Assembly: GCF_018332455.1 (NCBI RefSeq)
Contig: NZ_BOPZ01000003.1
Location: 155,987 to 219,986, forward strand
Length of the DNA: 64,000 nt
From: Clostridium polyendosporum
Lineage (GTDB): Bacteria; Bacillota; Clostridia; Clostridiales; Clostridiaceae
Direction of reading: 5' to 3'
In this document: positions 47,718 to 57,148 of the stretch, piece after piece
How the letters are laid out: each line of letters begins with the position of its first letter
Numbering within the stretch: position 1 is the stretch's first letter
Program-made: the position numbers and the translations under genes
The notes under the pieces: generated by a model
Seen by the model: only the letters and a program-made list of their open reading frames with translations
Database searches by the model: none
Told to the model about the DNA's origin: nothing

Positions 47718-47978
47718 TTATAAAATAGAATATATTAATTTTTCAACTATATTTAAAGTAACTAATGCAAAAAACGGAGAAAAATCAACTGGCACATTTG
47801 GAATTAGTTTTTGCTGTATTTTTTTAAATGGAGATAAAATAGGCTCAGTTATAAGCCTTATAAAATATAATACTTTGTTAGGTTTCGACATAAAAACTAA
47901 TGCTAAAATCACATCAGCAAAGATTACAAGTTCTATAAAATTAAATAGTAAATCTATTGAGGTTCTTACTAGTGCTAT
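47718..47978 (-). CDS. yggT: YggT family membrane protein (YlmG-like), AUA start
   Basis: An 86-residue protein with two membrane helices (about 8-30 and 65-85) and the family motif ITEPILSPFKKIQQKLIPNVPVDFSP. No in-frame ATG, GTG or TTG lies at a sensible distance from the strong Shine-Dalgarno GGAGGGG (47985-47991). ATA at 47976-47978 is 6 nt from it and gives the family length. A GTG at 47912 would remove most of the first helix and has no ribosome-binding site. It follows sepF and precedes ylmH, as usual. Confidence 0.8.
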   Translation of the reverse strand: MALVRTSIDLLFNFIELVIFADVILALVFMSKPNKVLYFIRLITEPILSPFKKIQQKLIPNVPVDFSPFFALVTLNIVEKLIYSIL

Positions 47979-48008
47979 TTTAATCCCCTCCTATTTATTC
48001 TCACCAGT

Positions 48009-48455
48009 TTATTTTGACCAATTAAAAATTCCCTTGTTAGTTAATTCTGATTTCAACTCATTTGTAACTTCTACATTTGAAGGTGAAAGAATATATACTC
48101 CTCTTTCTACTTCTTGAAGTTCTCCTGTTAACGCATAACAAGCTCCACTAATAAAATCTAATAATCTTTGAGCAATCTTTATTTCTAATCCACTTGTATT
48201 CACTACAATAATCTTTCTATTCTTTAATGCATCACATATCTCTGTTGCATCCTCATATGCAGCAGGTTTAGTGATCATAACCTTAGCAGAAGTAGCAGTG
48301 TGTATATTCACAACTTTATTACTTTTCTTTGATGGAATAACAGGTTCTATATCCTCCTCTTCCACATTATTATCTTCTTCACGTTCATCTAGTTCTTCTT
48401 CATACTCTTCAAAACCTAGAATTTCTTTCATTCGACTAAACATCTTTGCTGCCAT
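48009..48455 (-). CDS. sepF: Cell division protein SepF
   Basis: SepF anchors FtsZ to the membrane and bundles it. It has 148 residues: an N-terminal amphipathic helix [15 protein letters not shown], an acidic linker, and the DUF552 domain with [30 protein letters not shown] and [11 protein letters not shown]. It is located between yggS and yggT, the conserved order. Confidence 0.94.
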   Translation of the reverse strand: MAAKMFSRMKEILGFEEYEEELDEREEDNNVEEEDIEPVIPSKKSNKVVNIHTATSAKVMITKPAAYEDATEICDALKNRKIIVVNTSGLEIKIAQRLLDFISGACYALTGELQEVERGVYILSPSNVEVTNELKSELTNKGIFNWSK

Positions 48456-48478
48456 AATAATTCCTCCTTAACTTTATT

Positions 48479-49132
48479 TTATATCCTCTTTCCAAAAATA
48501 CCTTCACCAACTCTAACCATGTTGGATCCTTCTTCTACTGCTATCTTAAAATCATTTGTCATCCCCATAGATAATATTTCCATACAAAAATTCTTATACG
48601 AAGTATTCTTTAAGTCCTCATAAATCTTTTTTGTCTTTTGGAAATAATATCGATTACTTTGTTCATTTCCTTTGGGTATTATAACCATTAATCCTCTTGC
48701 TTTAACAAACTCACAAGATTCTAATGCAGAAATAAATTCACTTAAATCTTCTACAAGCATTCCCGACTTGGTTGCTTCTCGCCCTATATTAATTTGAATA
48801 AGTACATTAGCAACCTCATTAGCTTTACCAAAACTTTTTTCAATCTGATTTAATAACTTAACGCTGTCTAAAGAATGAATTAAGTGTACTTTTCCTACTA
48901 AATATTTTACTTTATTTGTTTGTAAATGTCCAATAAAATGCCATTTTACATCACTATGAAAATTCTCATGTTTTTCTAATAATTCTTGCACTTTATTTTC
49001 AGCAAAATCCTTTATTCCACATTTATATGCTTCTTCCATTAACTCTATAGGTTTAGTTTTCGAAACTGCTACAAGGGTTACCCCTTTGGGTAGTTGTTCT
49101 AAAATATAATCTATATTTTCTTTAATATTCAA
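48479..49132 (-). CDS. yggS: YggS family PLP homeostasis protein
   Basis: A 217-residue PLP-binding protein with a TIM barrel. The lysine region LVAVSKTKPIELMEEAYKCGIKDFAENKVQELLEK (about 25-55) and the phosphate site with WHFIGHLQTNKVKYL, SMGMTNDFKIAVEEGSNMVRVGEGIFG are diagnostic. It helps to balance free PLP. It precedes sepF by 23 nt. Confidence 0.95.
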   Translation of the reverse strand: MNIKENIDYILEQLPKGVTLVAVSKTKPIELMEEAYKCGIKDFAENKVQELLEKHENFHSDVKWHFIGHLQTNKVKYLVGKVHLIHSLDSVKLLNQIEKSFGKANEVANVLIQINIGREATKSGMLVEDLSEFISALESCEFVKARGLMVIIPKGNEQSNRYYFQKTKKIYEDLKNTSYKNFCMEILSMGMTNDFKIAVEEGSNMVRVGEGIFGKRI

Positions 49133-49206
49133 AGCTATCTCTCCTTCTGAAATTATATATTCTCCAAAAGTAGCAAAAATCCTTCATAAAATATGAAACC
49201 TTACAC

Positions 49207-49938
49207 TTATTTACTACTAAGTGTAAGATTATCATAAGAAATAGTACCTATCTCTGCCGGCATTATCATTTCGTTTTCTTTTGAAATTTCTACTTCTATA
49301 CCTCTATTAATAAGTGTTCTTATAAATCCGTCGTCTCTCATTAAAGTATTTTCTAATACATCTGGATCCCCAACGACATTAACTACAAATGGTGCTGGTA
49401 TCTGTTCACCATTTATTCTTAAAAAAGCCCAACTACAAAATATTTCAGTGTTTGGTAAAACCCTCTGATTGTTAATAGCAATTGCTTGTGCTCCTGCAAC
49501 CTTTAATTCATTAACAACTTTTATCATATCATCATCATGTAAAGTTCTTAATAAGATTAAAATATTATTTTCATCTCCTTCTGGAAATTCAGTACTTCCA
49601 TCTCTGATAATCATTTTTATTCCTTTTCCTTTTACAGAGCTAAATCCTGCAATCATCTTATTATAATTAAGTTCCTTATTAACATCTTCAATTAGTTTTT
49701 CTGCTTTTGAATCACTATATTTATATTTATTGATTTTATTTGTCATGTTATGATTTGATTCTCTTAAATTTGAAATTTCACTATATAACTTATTTCTTTG
49801 ATTATATGCTTCTTGATATTGTTGCGCACTTATCTGAAAAGAATTTGATGTTCTTTTAAAATTAAAATTTAAAGAGATAAGTACTCCTATTATTATGGAA
49901 GCAATAAATACAAAAATCATTGATTCATTATTTTTCAT
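49207..49938 (-). CDS. DUF881 domain protein (second copy)
   Basis: A 243-residue protein with an N-terminal membrane helix (about 7-23), a coiled coil (about 35-75) and a DUF881 domain with GKGIKMIIRDGS, ILILLRTLHDDDMIKVVNELKVAGAQAIAINNQR and PFVVNVVGDPDVLENTL. Function unknown; homologues occur beside divisome genes. It pairs with the DUF881 gene at 50303, separated by the small basic protein. Confidence 0.87.
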   Translation of the reverse strand: MKNNESMIFVFIASIIIGVLISLNFNFKRTSNSFQISAQQYQEAYNQRNKLYSEISNLRESNHNMTNKINKYKYSDSKAEKLIEDVNKELNYNKMIAGFSSVKGKGIKMIIRDGSTEFPEGDENNILILLRTLHDDDMIKVVNELKVAGAQAIAINNQRVLPNTEIFCSWAFLRINGEQIPAPFVVNVVGDPDVLENTLMRDDGFIRTLINRGIEVEISKENEMIMPAEIGTISYDNLTLSSK

Positions 49939-49950
49939 CTAATCACCTCA

Positions 49951-50289
49951 TCAGCGTGATTTAGCCTTTTCTATAAGAAGTCTTCTTACTATAGCAAAGT
50001 TATCAAATATTCTTCCTCCAAATACAATAACTGCTGCTATGTAAATTGGAATACCAAGCTTATCCCCTAAATATGCTAATGCTACTGCTAATACTGAATT
50101 ACCAAAAAATCCAGAGATAAAGATATCTGCTTGAAAGTTTTTTGATAAGTTAGCTCTTATAGCACCGAAAACTGAATCTAAACAAGCAAGTATTGCAACG
50201 GACATATATGGAGAAAATTTTTCAGGAATATCTACATTCCATATTACACCCACAATTACTCCTATTAACAGACCAATAAAAGCTATCAA
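49951..50289 (-). CDS. sbp: Small basic membrane protein (Sbp, DUF1290)
   Basis: A 112-residue protein with several membrane helices: residues 2-20, a middle block, and a C-terminal helix with YIAAVIVFGGRIFDNFAIVRRLLIE. The IGVIVGVIWNVDIPEKFSPYMSVAILACLDSVFGAIRA signature matches Bacillus sbp (ylxX/ylxW region). It sits between the two DUF881 genes, as in Bacillus. Confidence 0.87.
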   Translation of the reverse strand: MIAFIGLLIGVIVGVIWNVDIPEKFSPYMSVAILACLDSVFGAIRANLSKNFQADIFISGFFGNSVLAVALAYLGDKLGIPIYIAAVIVFGGRIFDNFAIVRRLLIEKAKSR

Positions 50290-50302
50290 TTATATTCACT
50301 CC

Positions 50303-51016
50303 TTATTTTACAGGTTTAATAAAATCATTGCTTATTACCTGTGAAGACTTTGATATAGTAATGTTATTATTAGTTTCTATTTTTGTATCATAATTTGATA
50401 AAACTCCATAGTTTAACGCACCAGCAAAACTCAAACCACCATACAGCTTAGTTTTATCCCCTATAGCCTTAATCACAATATTTTTATTTGGAGGTATTCT
50501 CTCATTGTTACCTATCCAAATATAGTTACTTGCATTTTTAACTCCAGTCTGAGGAGTTATTCTAATATCATTTATTGAAACAGCTTCAGCACCTGAAAAA
50601 TTTAATATATTAAGTATATGAACAAGTTCATTTTCTGAAATATAATCTGCATTATTTGCTTTAAAAACTGGTGACTTAGGTGTTAGATATAATATAACCC
50701 CTGGTCCATTAACGTCAACAGTTCCTAAAATCATTCTAGTCCTATCTAGCTGCTGCTTTATCTCCTTAGTTACATCTCCAACCTTTGTAGCAGACTCTTC
50801 TATTTTTTTTAGTTCCTCACTTAAAGAATTATTCTGCTTTTGTAGTTCTTCCTTCTCCTTTTTAAGTGCATCAATTTCTGCTATTACATCAGTTTGTTCA
50901 TACCTTGGAATAGCTTCTTTTTCTTTGCTATTTACAAGTTTAAACTGATAAGCTAACAAAAACCCTAATAATGCACAAACTAAAGCCAAAACAACCTGAG
51001 AGGCTATCTTTTTCAT
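50303..51016 (-). CDS. DUF881 domain protein (first copy)
   Basis: A 237-residue protein with an N-terminal membrane helix (about 7-25), a coiled coil (about 45-85) and a DUF881 domain: DVNGPGVILYLTPKSP, ELVHILNILNFSGAEAVSINDIRITPQTGV and KNIVIKAIGDKTKLYGGL. It follows ftsQ by 1 nt and probably is expressed with it. Confidence 0.87.
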   Translation of the reverse strand: MKKIASQVVLALVCALLGFLLAYQFKLVNSKEKEAIPRYEQTDVIAEIDALKKEKEELQKQNNSLSEELKKIEESATKVGDVTKEIKQQLDRTRMILGTVDVNGPGVILYLTPKSPVFKANNADYISENELVHILNILNFSGAEAVSINDIRITPQTGVKNASNYIWIGNNERIPPNKNIVIKAIGDKTKLYGGLSFAGALNYGVLSNYDTKIETNNNITISKSSQVISNDFIKPVK

Positions 51017-51017
51017 G

Positions 51018-51776
51018 TCAGCTTCCTCCTTCTTGTTTAATTACAGGACTACCATTAAAGCTAACATCAATGTATCCCTTGGTAAGTCCAATATTTTCAT
51101 CTAAAAGTACATTTATTGCTGTATTCAACTTAGGCTTTAAATTCTCGTCATTACCAACTAAAATCTTTATATCGTTATAATTTAAAACTATACCCATTGG
51201 ATTTTTAATATCTACAGACGAAAATACAACATTACTGTCATTTATCTGTAAGAACTCTCCAATATTTTCAGATATCATTTGTTGCTTAACATTTGAAGTT
51301 ATATTTTCACCAACATTAGTTGGTTTTCCATCTACACCAATTAATTCAATAAGATTTAATCCTTCAATATCTTGCCTTTTTTCTAATATGGTTAAATTCG
51401 GACTTAAAACATATATGCCATCACTTAACTTTATATAAAAAATAGCCTTTCTTTCCTCAACTTTCACCACTAACTTATCAGGTAATATTCTTGATAAAGC
51501 AACATTTTCTATATATGGATTTGTTTTTATGTTATCTGTTAAATCTTTTGTATTTATATAAAAAATATTTTTTTCATATACATCACAAAGCTTTAAAATT
51601 TCTTGGGTATCAATAATCTTATTATTATTAATTATAATCTGTTTAACATTAAAAAAAGGAGCCTTGCCCAATAATAGTATAAATAATGCTAAAAACAAGA
51701 TAAAGAATAACATAGCTTTTTTTATTTTTTTACGTTTTTTTCTATTATTAATAAACTTACTAATATCCTTATCCAT
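51018..51776 (-). CDS. ftsQ: Cell division protein FtsQ/DivIB
   Basis: A 252-residue bitopic protein: basic cytoplasmic N-terminus (KFINNRKKRKKIKKA), a membrane helix (about 20-40), and a POTRA domain with FFNVKQIIINNNKIIDTQEILKLCDV and NPYIENVALSRILPDKLVVKVEERKAIFYIK. It acts with FtsL and FtsW to trigger septal peptidoglycan synthesis. Upstream is a 297-nt gap with a terminator, so it has its own promoter. Confidence 0.92.
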   Translation of the reverse strand: MDKDISKFINNRKKRKKIKKAMLFFILFLALFILLLGKAPFFNVKQIIINNNKIIDTQEILKLCDVYEKNIFYINTKDLTDNIKTNPYIENVALSRILPDKLVVKVEERKAIFYIKLSDGIYVLSPNLTILEKRQDIEGLNLIELIGVDGKPTNVGENITSNVKQQMISENIGEFLQINDSNVVFSSVDIKNPMGIVLNYNDIKILVGNDENLKPKLNTAINVLLDENIGLTKGYIDVSFNGSPVIKQEGGS

Positions 51777-52073
51777 ACTACCCCTTCTTTTTGAAACAAT
51801 TTAGTTATCAAGATAAACAACCTGAATTCTTAAATAATTCATGAAAATAAAATTTAATGTAATCCTTAGTAAAATAAAAAAATTACTTCTGAATTTATAT
51901 CTTTAAATTCTTAAACTTAATTAAAACTTATTAGTATATTTTTATTGTCAATTATTATAATATCATTAAATTACACTTTTTTCATCAGAAATTTATTAAA
52001 TTGAGCCTTTAGACTAACTTAAGTTTATCACAACTAAATAACTTAAAGAAAAAGCGTTACCTAATAAGTAACG
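51777..52073. other. Intergenic region between ftsW and ftsQ
   Basis: The 297-bp gap begins with a partial family B segment at 51811 and ends at the ftsW terminator at 52049-52076. No gene or clear promoter was found. Confidence 0.4.
51811..51845 (+). repeat. Dispersed repeat family B, partial copy
   Basis: AGATAAACAACCTGAATTCTTAAATAATTC resembles the left end of the element at 61143, which continues with a similar TTAAACAATTC. The rest of the element is absent. Confidence 0.4.
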
Positions 52074-52076
52074 CTA
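52049..52076 (-). terminator. Terminator after ftsW
   Basis: AGCGTTAC pairs with GTAACGCT (52068-52075 with 52053-52060), followed by TTTTTC on the minus strand; it overlaps the ftsW stop codon. Confidence 0.8.
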
Positions 52077-53195
52077 AACTTTTAAATTTTTATTATTCTC
52101 TACCTGTCTAGAAATATTGATGAGTATACCCATTGCTAACATATTTATTACAAGCGAACTTCCTCCATAACTTATAAAAGGAAGTGGAACTCCTGTAACA
52201 GGCATGGAACCAGTAACAACTGCTATATTTATTATAGCTTGAACTGCTATTACAGATGTTATCCCCGTAGCCAATAGTTTTCCATAGGTATCTCTTGCGT
52301 TCATAGCTACTCTAATACCTCTAAACACAAATATTACGAATAATAATATTATTAATGTACATCCGATAAGACCAAGTTCCTCACCAATAATTGCAAAAAT
52401 GAAATCATTATGAGGTTCGGGCATATATAGCGTCTTTTGCCTTGACTGACCAAGTCCTAAACCTGTAATTCCTCCTGCACCCAAAGCATAAAAGGATTGT
52501 ATTAATTGATATCCATTATTAACTGGATCTTGCCACGGGTCAAGAAAATTTAGTAACCTTGCTTTTCTATAAGGTTCACTAAAGATAAAGAATAACGCTG
52601 CTGCTACAAATGAGGGAACTACCCCAAAGCACAATGTAGTTATCTTTGCACCTGCTATAAATAATACAATTAATGTTACAATCATTATTACAGAAGCTAT
52701 ACTTAAATTTTTTTCTTTAAGAATTAACGCAGCATAAAAACCTGAAACTATCAGATAAGGTAAAATACCACCTCTAAAGGATTTAATCTTTTCACCCCTT
52801 TTTTCTATGCTCATTGCCATAAATAATACAACTACATACTTTGTTATTTCTGAAGGTTGAAAAGATAGTGGTCCGAGTTGTATCCATCTATTAGCTCCAT
52901 TTACATCTTTAAAAAAGAATACTGCTATTAAAAGAGGAATACACGCTACCATCATCAATCTAGTATATTTCTTCAAATAATGATAGTCAATGGACATCAT
53001 TACCATCATAGCACTTATTCCCAATAAAGACCAAAGAAGTTGTCTCTTTAGAAAAAACATACTATCATGCATTTTATATATTGAGTAATATGAGCTAGCA
53101 CTATAAACCATAACTACCCCAATAGCTAAAAGAAAAAATACTGTGTAAAAAATAACATAATCTATTTGTCCCATTCTAGGCTTTGCCTTTTTCAT
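52074..53195 (-). CDS. ftsW: SEDS protein FtsW/SpoVE
   Basis: A 373-residue peptidoglycan glycosyltransferase of the SEDS family with about ten membrane helices. Conserved GANRWIQLGPLSFQPSEITKYVVVLFMA, LLNFLDPWQDPVNNGYQLIQSFYALGAGGITGLGLGQSRQKTLYMPEPHNDFIFAIIGEELG and PLPFISYGGSSLVINMLAMGI blocks are seen. Together with the class B PBP encoded nearby it makes septal peptidoglycan. SpoVE and FtsW cannot be told apart by sequence alone. Confidence 0.93.
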   Translation of the reverse strand: MKKAKPRMGQIDYVIFYTVFFLLAIGVVMVYSASSYYSIYKMHDSMFFLKRQLLWSLLGISAMMVMMSIDYHYLKKYTRLMMVACIPLLIAVFFFKDVNGANRWIQLGPLSFQPSEITKYVVVLFMAMSIEKRGEKIKSFRGGILPYLIVSGFYAALILKEKNLSIASVIMIVTLIVLFIAGAKITTLCFGVVPSFVAAALFFIFSEPYRKARLLNFLDPWQDPVNNGYQLIQSFYALGAGGITGLGLGQSRQKTLYMPEPHNDFIFAIIGEELGLIGCTLIILLFVIFVFRGIRVAMNARDTYGKLLATGITSVIAVQAIINIAVVTGSMPVTGVPLPFISYGGSSLVINMLAMGILINISRQVENNKNLKV

Positions 53196-53216
53196 TTCTC
53201 AATCCTCCTAAAATTA

Positions 53217-54179
53217 CTATAAAGACAAGAAAGCAATAAGGCATAATAATACTGTTATAATAGAAAAGATTGAAACTATTTTTGTTTCACTCCATCCTAG
53301 CTGTTCAAAATGGTGGTGTATAGGTGCCATCTTAAAGACTCTTTTACCTGTAAGCTTAAAAGACATAACCTGTATTATTACAGAAAGAGTTTCTAATACA
53401 TAAATTCCACCAACCATTAGCACTATCAATTCCATTTTCAACATCATTGCTACTGCACCAACTGCTCCTCCAAGAGCTAATGAACCTGTGTCTCCCATAA
53501 AAACTCTTGCTGGAAAAGCATTAAATCTTAAAAATCCAAGTAAAGCTCCTGCTAAAGCTATACAAAAAATTGATAATGTATAATGTCCCATACTAATACT
53601 TAAAGTCGCTAAAAAGGTTATAACAAGTACAGTTACTGACGTGGCTAAGCCATCTAATCCATCTGTTAAATTAACTGCATTGGTTGTTGCTGCAAAATAG
53701 AATATTATAAATGGTATAAAAAGAATTCCTAAATTAAGTTGCTGTCTCGAAAAAGGAACAATTATACTAGTACCTAAATTAACATATGCATAGTAAGCCA
53801 GTGCCCCTGACATAATTAATAATAGGATCATCTTTTGCCATGCCCTTAAACCAAGATTATTTTTATGAATTATTTTAAGTATATCATCTAAGAATCCAAC
53901 AAAACCATAAGCAACAAATGCATACAATACCACCATTGCTTCATCAGTAACGTCTGATACCATAATTAGCATTGTAATTATAGTGGAAAATATAAAAATT
54001 ACTCCTCCTATTGTTGGAGTTCCTGCTTTTTTTAAATGGGTTTGTGGCCCATCCTCCCTTATGTTTTGTCCAAATTTTAACCTATGTAATAAAGGAATAA
54101 CTACAGGACCTACTATTGATGCACCAATAAAACTTATTAATATTGAAACTATTAATGCTGTATTTGTTAAATTACTCAT
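53217..54179 (-). CDS. mraY: Phospho-MurNAc-pentapeptide translocase MraY
   Basis: MraY transfers UDP-MurNAc-pentapeptide to undecaprenyl phosphate to make lipid I. It has 320 residues and about ten helices. [37 protein letters not shown] and [16 protein letters not shown] and the HHHFE near the end are diagnostic. A perfect Shine-Dalgarno (54204-54214) is 24-34 nt upstream of the ATG with a 19-nt hairpin in between; a weaker AGGAG lies within the hairpin. Confidence 0.96.
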   Translation of the reverse strand: MSNLTNTALIVSILISFIGASIVGPVVIPLLHRLKFGQNIREDGPQTHLKKAGTPTIGGVIFIFSTIITMLIMVSDVTDEAMVVLYAFVAYGFVGFLDDILKIIHKNNLGLRAWQKMILLLIMSGALAYYAYVNLGTSIIVPFSRQQLNLGILFIPFIIFYFAATTNAVNLTDGLDGLATSVTVLVITFLATLSISMGHYTLSIFCIALAGALLGFLRFNAFPARVFMGDTGSLALGGAVGAVAMMLKMELIVLMVGGIYVLETLSVIIQVMSFKLTGKRVFKMAPIHHHFEQLGWSETKIVSIFSIITVLLCLIAFLSL

Positions 54180-54184
54180 TGAAT

Positions 54185-54203
54185 GCTACTCCTAAAGAGT
54201 AGC
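54185..54203 (-). promoter_or_regulatory. mraY: Hairpin between SD and start codon of mraY
   Basis: GCTACTC (54197-54203 read on the minus strand) pairs with GAGTAGC (54185-54191), loop TTTAG, all between the Shine-Dalgarno AAGGAGGTGAG (54204-54214) and the ATG (54177-54179). Excluding the hairpin, the spacing falls to about 9 nt. Confidence 0.65.
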
Positions 54204-54216
54204 CTCACCTCCTTCG

Positions 54217-55584
54217 TTATAAATTTAACCCCTTTAGTTCTTTAATAATATCTTCAAATTTCATACCTCTAGATGCTTTTACTAAAATTATATCTTCTTT
54301 TTTCAAATTGTTTTTTAATGAATTTATTAACATTTCTTTTGTATCAAATAGGATACAACCCTCTTTTCCAAATCCTTCTTCATATCCTTCTGAAAACTCT
54401 CCACATGCTAATATTAAATCAACCCCTAGAACTTTTGCATATTTTCCAACTTCCATATGCGCATTAAAAGACTCATCCCCAAGTTCTCTCATGGTACCTA
54501 AAATAGCAATTTTTCTTTTGCCCTGTATATTTTTTTGTACATCCAAAGCTGCCTTTATTGATGATGGACTCGCATTATAACAATCATTAATTATTATAAA
54601 ATCATCCTTTTTTATAATCTCTAGTCTCATTGATGTTGGTACTATGTTATTTAATCCTTTATTCATATCTTTAAGGGACATTCCAAGTAATCTTCCAGCT
54701 GCAATACCTAAAAGACAATTTTGAACATTGTGTTTTCCTAACATAGGTAAAACAAATCTATATTCTTCACCTTCAGCTTCTACTGCAAATTCAGTGCAAT
54801 CTTCCAATAGCTTTATATCTTTTGCATATATATTAAAATTATCATTTGTACCGGTCTTTATAATTTGATAATTATCAGGCATTAGATCTGCAAGAAAATC
54901 ATCATCTCCATTTACCACTAAGAAATTATCTTTATTAAAGAAATCTACAATCTCCATTTTTGCCTTTAAAATATTTTCTCGGCTTTTTAAATTCTCAATA
55001 TGAGACATACCAATGTTAGTAATTAAAGCAATGTCTGGTCTAGAAGCATCTGCAAGTACGTGAATTTCATTAAAGTTACTCATCCCCATTTCAAGTACTG
55101 CTACATCATAACTTCTATCCAGTTGAAAAATCATAAGAGGTAATCCAATCTCGTTATTATAGTTACCAATAGTCTTAAAGACTTTAAATCTTTCACTCAA
55201 TAAAGCTGCTAAGATATCCTTAGTTGATGTTTTACCTGTTGAACCAGTAACTCCAATAATCTTTATTCCAAGCTTCTCCCTATAGTACTTTGCAAGATTA
55301 AGTAGTGCTTCTCTTGTACTATTAACTTTTATAATAGTACAATTAACAGGTGTATTTTCTGGTATTTTAACTTCATCCACAATACATATTTTTGCACCCT
55401 TACCCGCTGCCTCTAACACATAATCATTACCATTAAAATTCTCACCTTTTAATGCAAAGAATATACTATTTTCTTCAATTTTCCTAGTATCTGTGTTTAC
55501 ATTACTAAAAAAATAATCCTTTCCATCTACGATTATTTCTCCATTTATTGCTGAAAGTATTTCATTGATTGATAGTAATTCCAT
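54217..55584 (-). CDS. murF: UDP-MurNAc-tripeptide-D-Ala-D-Ala ligase MurF
   Basis: Adds D-Ala-D-Ala to the UDP-MurNAc-tripeptide. It has 455 residues. GVTGSTGKTSTKDILAALL (about 112) is the ATP loop, with TIGNYNNEIGLPL, LEMGMSNFNEI and NDCYNASPSSIKAALDV in later domains. The start ATG at 55584 overlaps the end of murE (TAATG). It is followed by the mraY hairpin leader. Confidence 0.95.
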   Translation of the reverse strand: MELLSINEILSAINGEIIVDGKDYFFSNVNTDTRKIEENSIFFALKGENFNGNDYVLEAAGKGAKICIVDEVKIPENTPVNCTIIKVNSTREALLNLAKYYREKLGIKIIGVTGSTGKTSTKDILAALLSERFKVFKTIGNYNNEIGLPLMIFQLDRSYDVAVLEMGMSNFNEIHVLADASRPDIALITNIGMSHIENLKSRENILKAKMEIVDFFNKDNFLVVNGDDDFLADLMPDNYQIIKTGTNDNFNIYAKDIKLLEDCTEFAVEAEGEEYRFVLPMLGKHNVQNCLLGIAAGRLLGMSLKDMNKGLNNIVPTSMRLEIIKKDDFIIINDCYNASPSSIKAALDVQKNIQGKRKIAILGTMRELGDESFNAHMEVGKYAKVLGVDLILACGEFSEGYEEGFGKEGCILFDTKEMLINSLKNNLKKEDIILVKASRGMKFEDIIKELKGLNL

Positions 55585-57050
55585 TATTTCACCTCAAATT
55601 TTTCTAAAATTTTTCTAACCACTTCTCTTTCATCAAAATCAATGGTTTTATCTTTTAAGATTTGGTAAGTTTCATGACCTTTTCCTGCTATTACAATTAC
55701 ATCACCAGGTAATGCAATCTCAATAGCTTTCTTTATTGCATCATACCTATTTTCAATGACAATATAATTGTCTTTTTCTACACCATTTAATATATCATTA
55801 ATAATTGCCATTGGGTCTTCACTTCTTGGATTATCAGAGGTGATAATAGCTATATCACTTAACTCAGTTCCTATTTTACCCATAATTGGTCTTTTAGCTA
55901 CATCCCTATCACCACCACAACCAAAGACAGTGATTAATTTATTATTAGTAAATCCTCTGGCAGTTTTTAAAATATTTTCAAGGCCATCTGGCGTATGAGC
56001 ATAATCTATTATAATATCATAAGGCAATTTAAATTCTTTTGCTGTTATTTCACATCTTCCAGGTACTGTTACTTTACTTAGTCCTTCTTTAACTTTTGAA
56101 ATTGGTAATTGTAGCGCTATTGATGCACCAATACAACCTAAAGCATTATAAACATTATATAATCCTGGTATTTCTACCTCAAATTCACTTATATTACCAT
56201 TATAATTAACTTTAAATAATACTCCCTTTGATGTATTTGTTACGTCTATAGCTTTTAAATCTCCTTCATTATTAATACATACAGTTAAGGTGTTGCCTAG
56301 TACACCTCTATACTTAATATCTTTTATTGCCTTTCTACCGTACTCATCATCGATATTAATTATATGATTCTCAGCTCTCTCAAACAACTTAAATTTAGCA
56401 TTATAATAGTTTTCAAAAGTCTTATGAAAATCTAAATGATCTCTAGTTAAATTAGTAAAAACAGCAGCATCAAATTTTACACCATATACTCTTTCTAGTT
56501 CTAATGAATGTGAGGAAACCTCCATTACGCAATATTGTACCTCTTCATTAACCATATCATTAAAAAGCTCTTGAAGTTCTAATGATTCCGGTGTAGTTCT
56601 CTCTGCCTTAAGTATTCTGTTACCTATATAGTTTGCAATAGTTCCAATTAAACCAACTTTATATCCACATTCCTCAAGAATTGATTTAATCATAAAAGCT
56701 GATGTGGTTTTACCATTAGTTCCTGTAATACCTATCATCTTCATTTTTGATGATGGATTTCCATAATAATTACATGCCATCTTAGCAAGGGCAATTCTTG
56801 TATTTTTTACTTTTATTATAGTGATTCCATGAGCAACTTGAACTTCATCTTCACATACTATTACTTTTGCTCCATTACTAATGGCACCCTCTACATATTT
56901 ATGGCCATCTGTTTTGAATCCTTTTATACAAATAAAGATATCACCATTTTTAGCTTTCCTATTGTCATATACTATTTTGCCAATATTTACTCCAATATCA
57001 CCTTTTATAAGCTTATAATCTAACCCTACCAATAAATCTTTAAGTAGCAC
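55584..57050 (-). CDS. murE: UDP-MurNAc-tripeptide synthetase MurE (meso-DAP type)
   Basis: MurE adds the third amino acid of the stem peptide. It has 488 residues. The ATP loop [20 protein letters not shown] (about 110), the [12 protein letters not shown] block and the substrate motif [11 protein letters not shown] (about 405) are present; DNPR is the diaminopimelate-binding signature, which predicts meso-DAP cell walls. A GTG at 57050 follows AAGGAG at 10 nt. It is translationally coupled with murF. Confidence 0.95.
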   Translation of the reverse strand: MLLKDLLVGLDYKLIKGDIGVNIGKIVYDNRKAKNGDIFICIKGFKTDGHKYVEGAISNGAKVIVCEDEVQVAHGITIIKVKNTRIALAKMACNYYGNPSSKMKMIGITGTNGKTTSAFMIKSILEECGYKVGLIGTIANYIGNRILKAERTTPESLELQELFNDMVNEEVQYCVMEVSSHSLELERVYGVKFDAAVFTNLTRDHLDFHKTFENYYNAKFKLFERAENHIINIDDEYGRKAIKDIKYRGVLGNTLTVCINNEGDLKAIDVTNTSKGVLFKVNYNGNISEFEVEIPGLYNVYNALGCIGASIALQLPISKVKEGLSKVTVPGRCEITAKEFKLPYDIIIDYAHTPDGLENILKTARGFTNNKLITVFGCGGDRDVAKRPIMGKIGTELSDIAIITSDNPRSEDPMAIINDILNGVEKDNYIVIENRYDAIKKAIEIALPGDVIVIAGKGHETYQILKDKTIDFDEREVVRKILEKFEVK

Positions 57051-57120
57051 CCTAATTCATCTCCTTAACATAATATGCTTATCTAAACACTTAAATTCAC
57101 TCATTATTTTCACAAAATAC

Positions 57121-57147
57121 TAGCATGTGGCTCTATGCCACATGCTA
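57121..57147 (-). terminator. Terminator after the class B PBP gene
   Basis: TAGCATGTGGC pairs with GCCACATGCTA around ATAGA on the minus strand, followed by a weak GTATTTTG. It may only reduce transcription into murE. Confidence 0.7.
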
Positions 57148-57148
57148 A

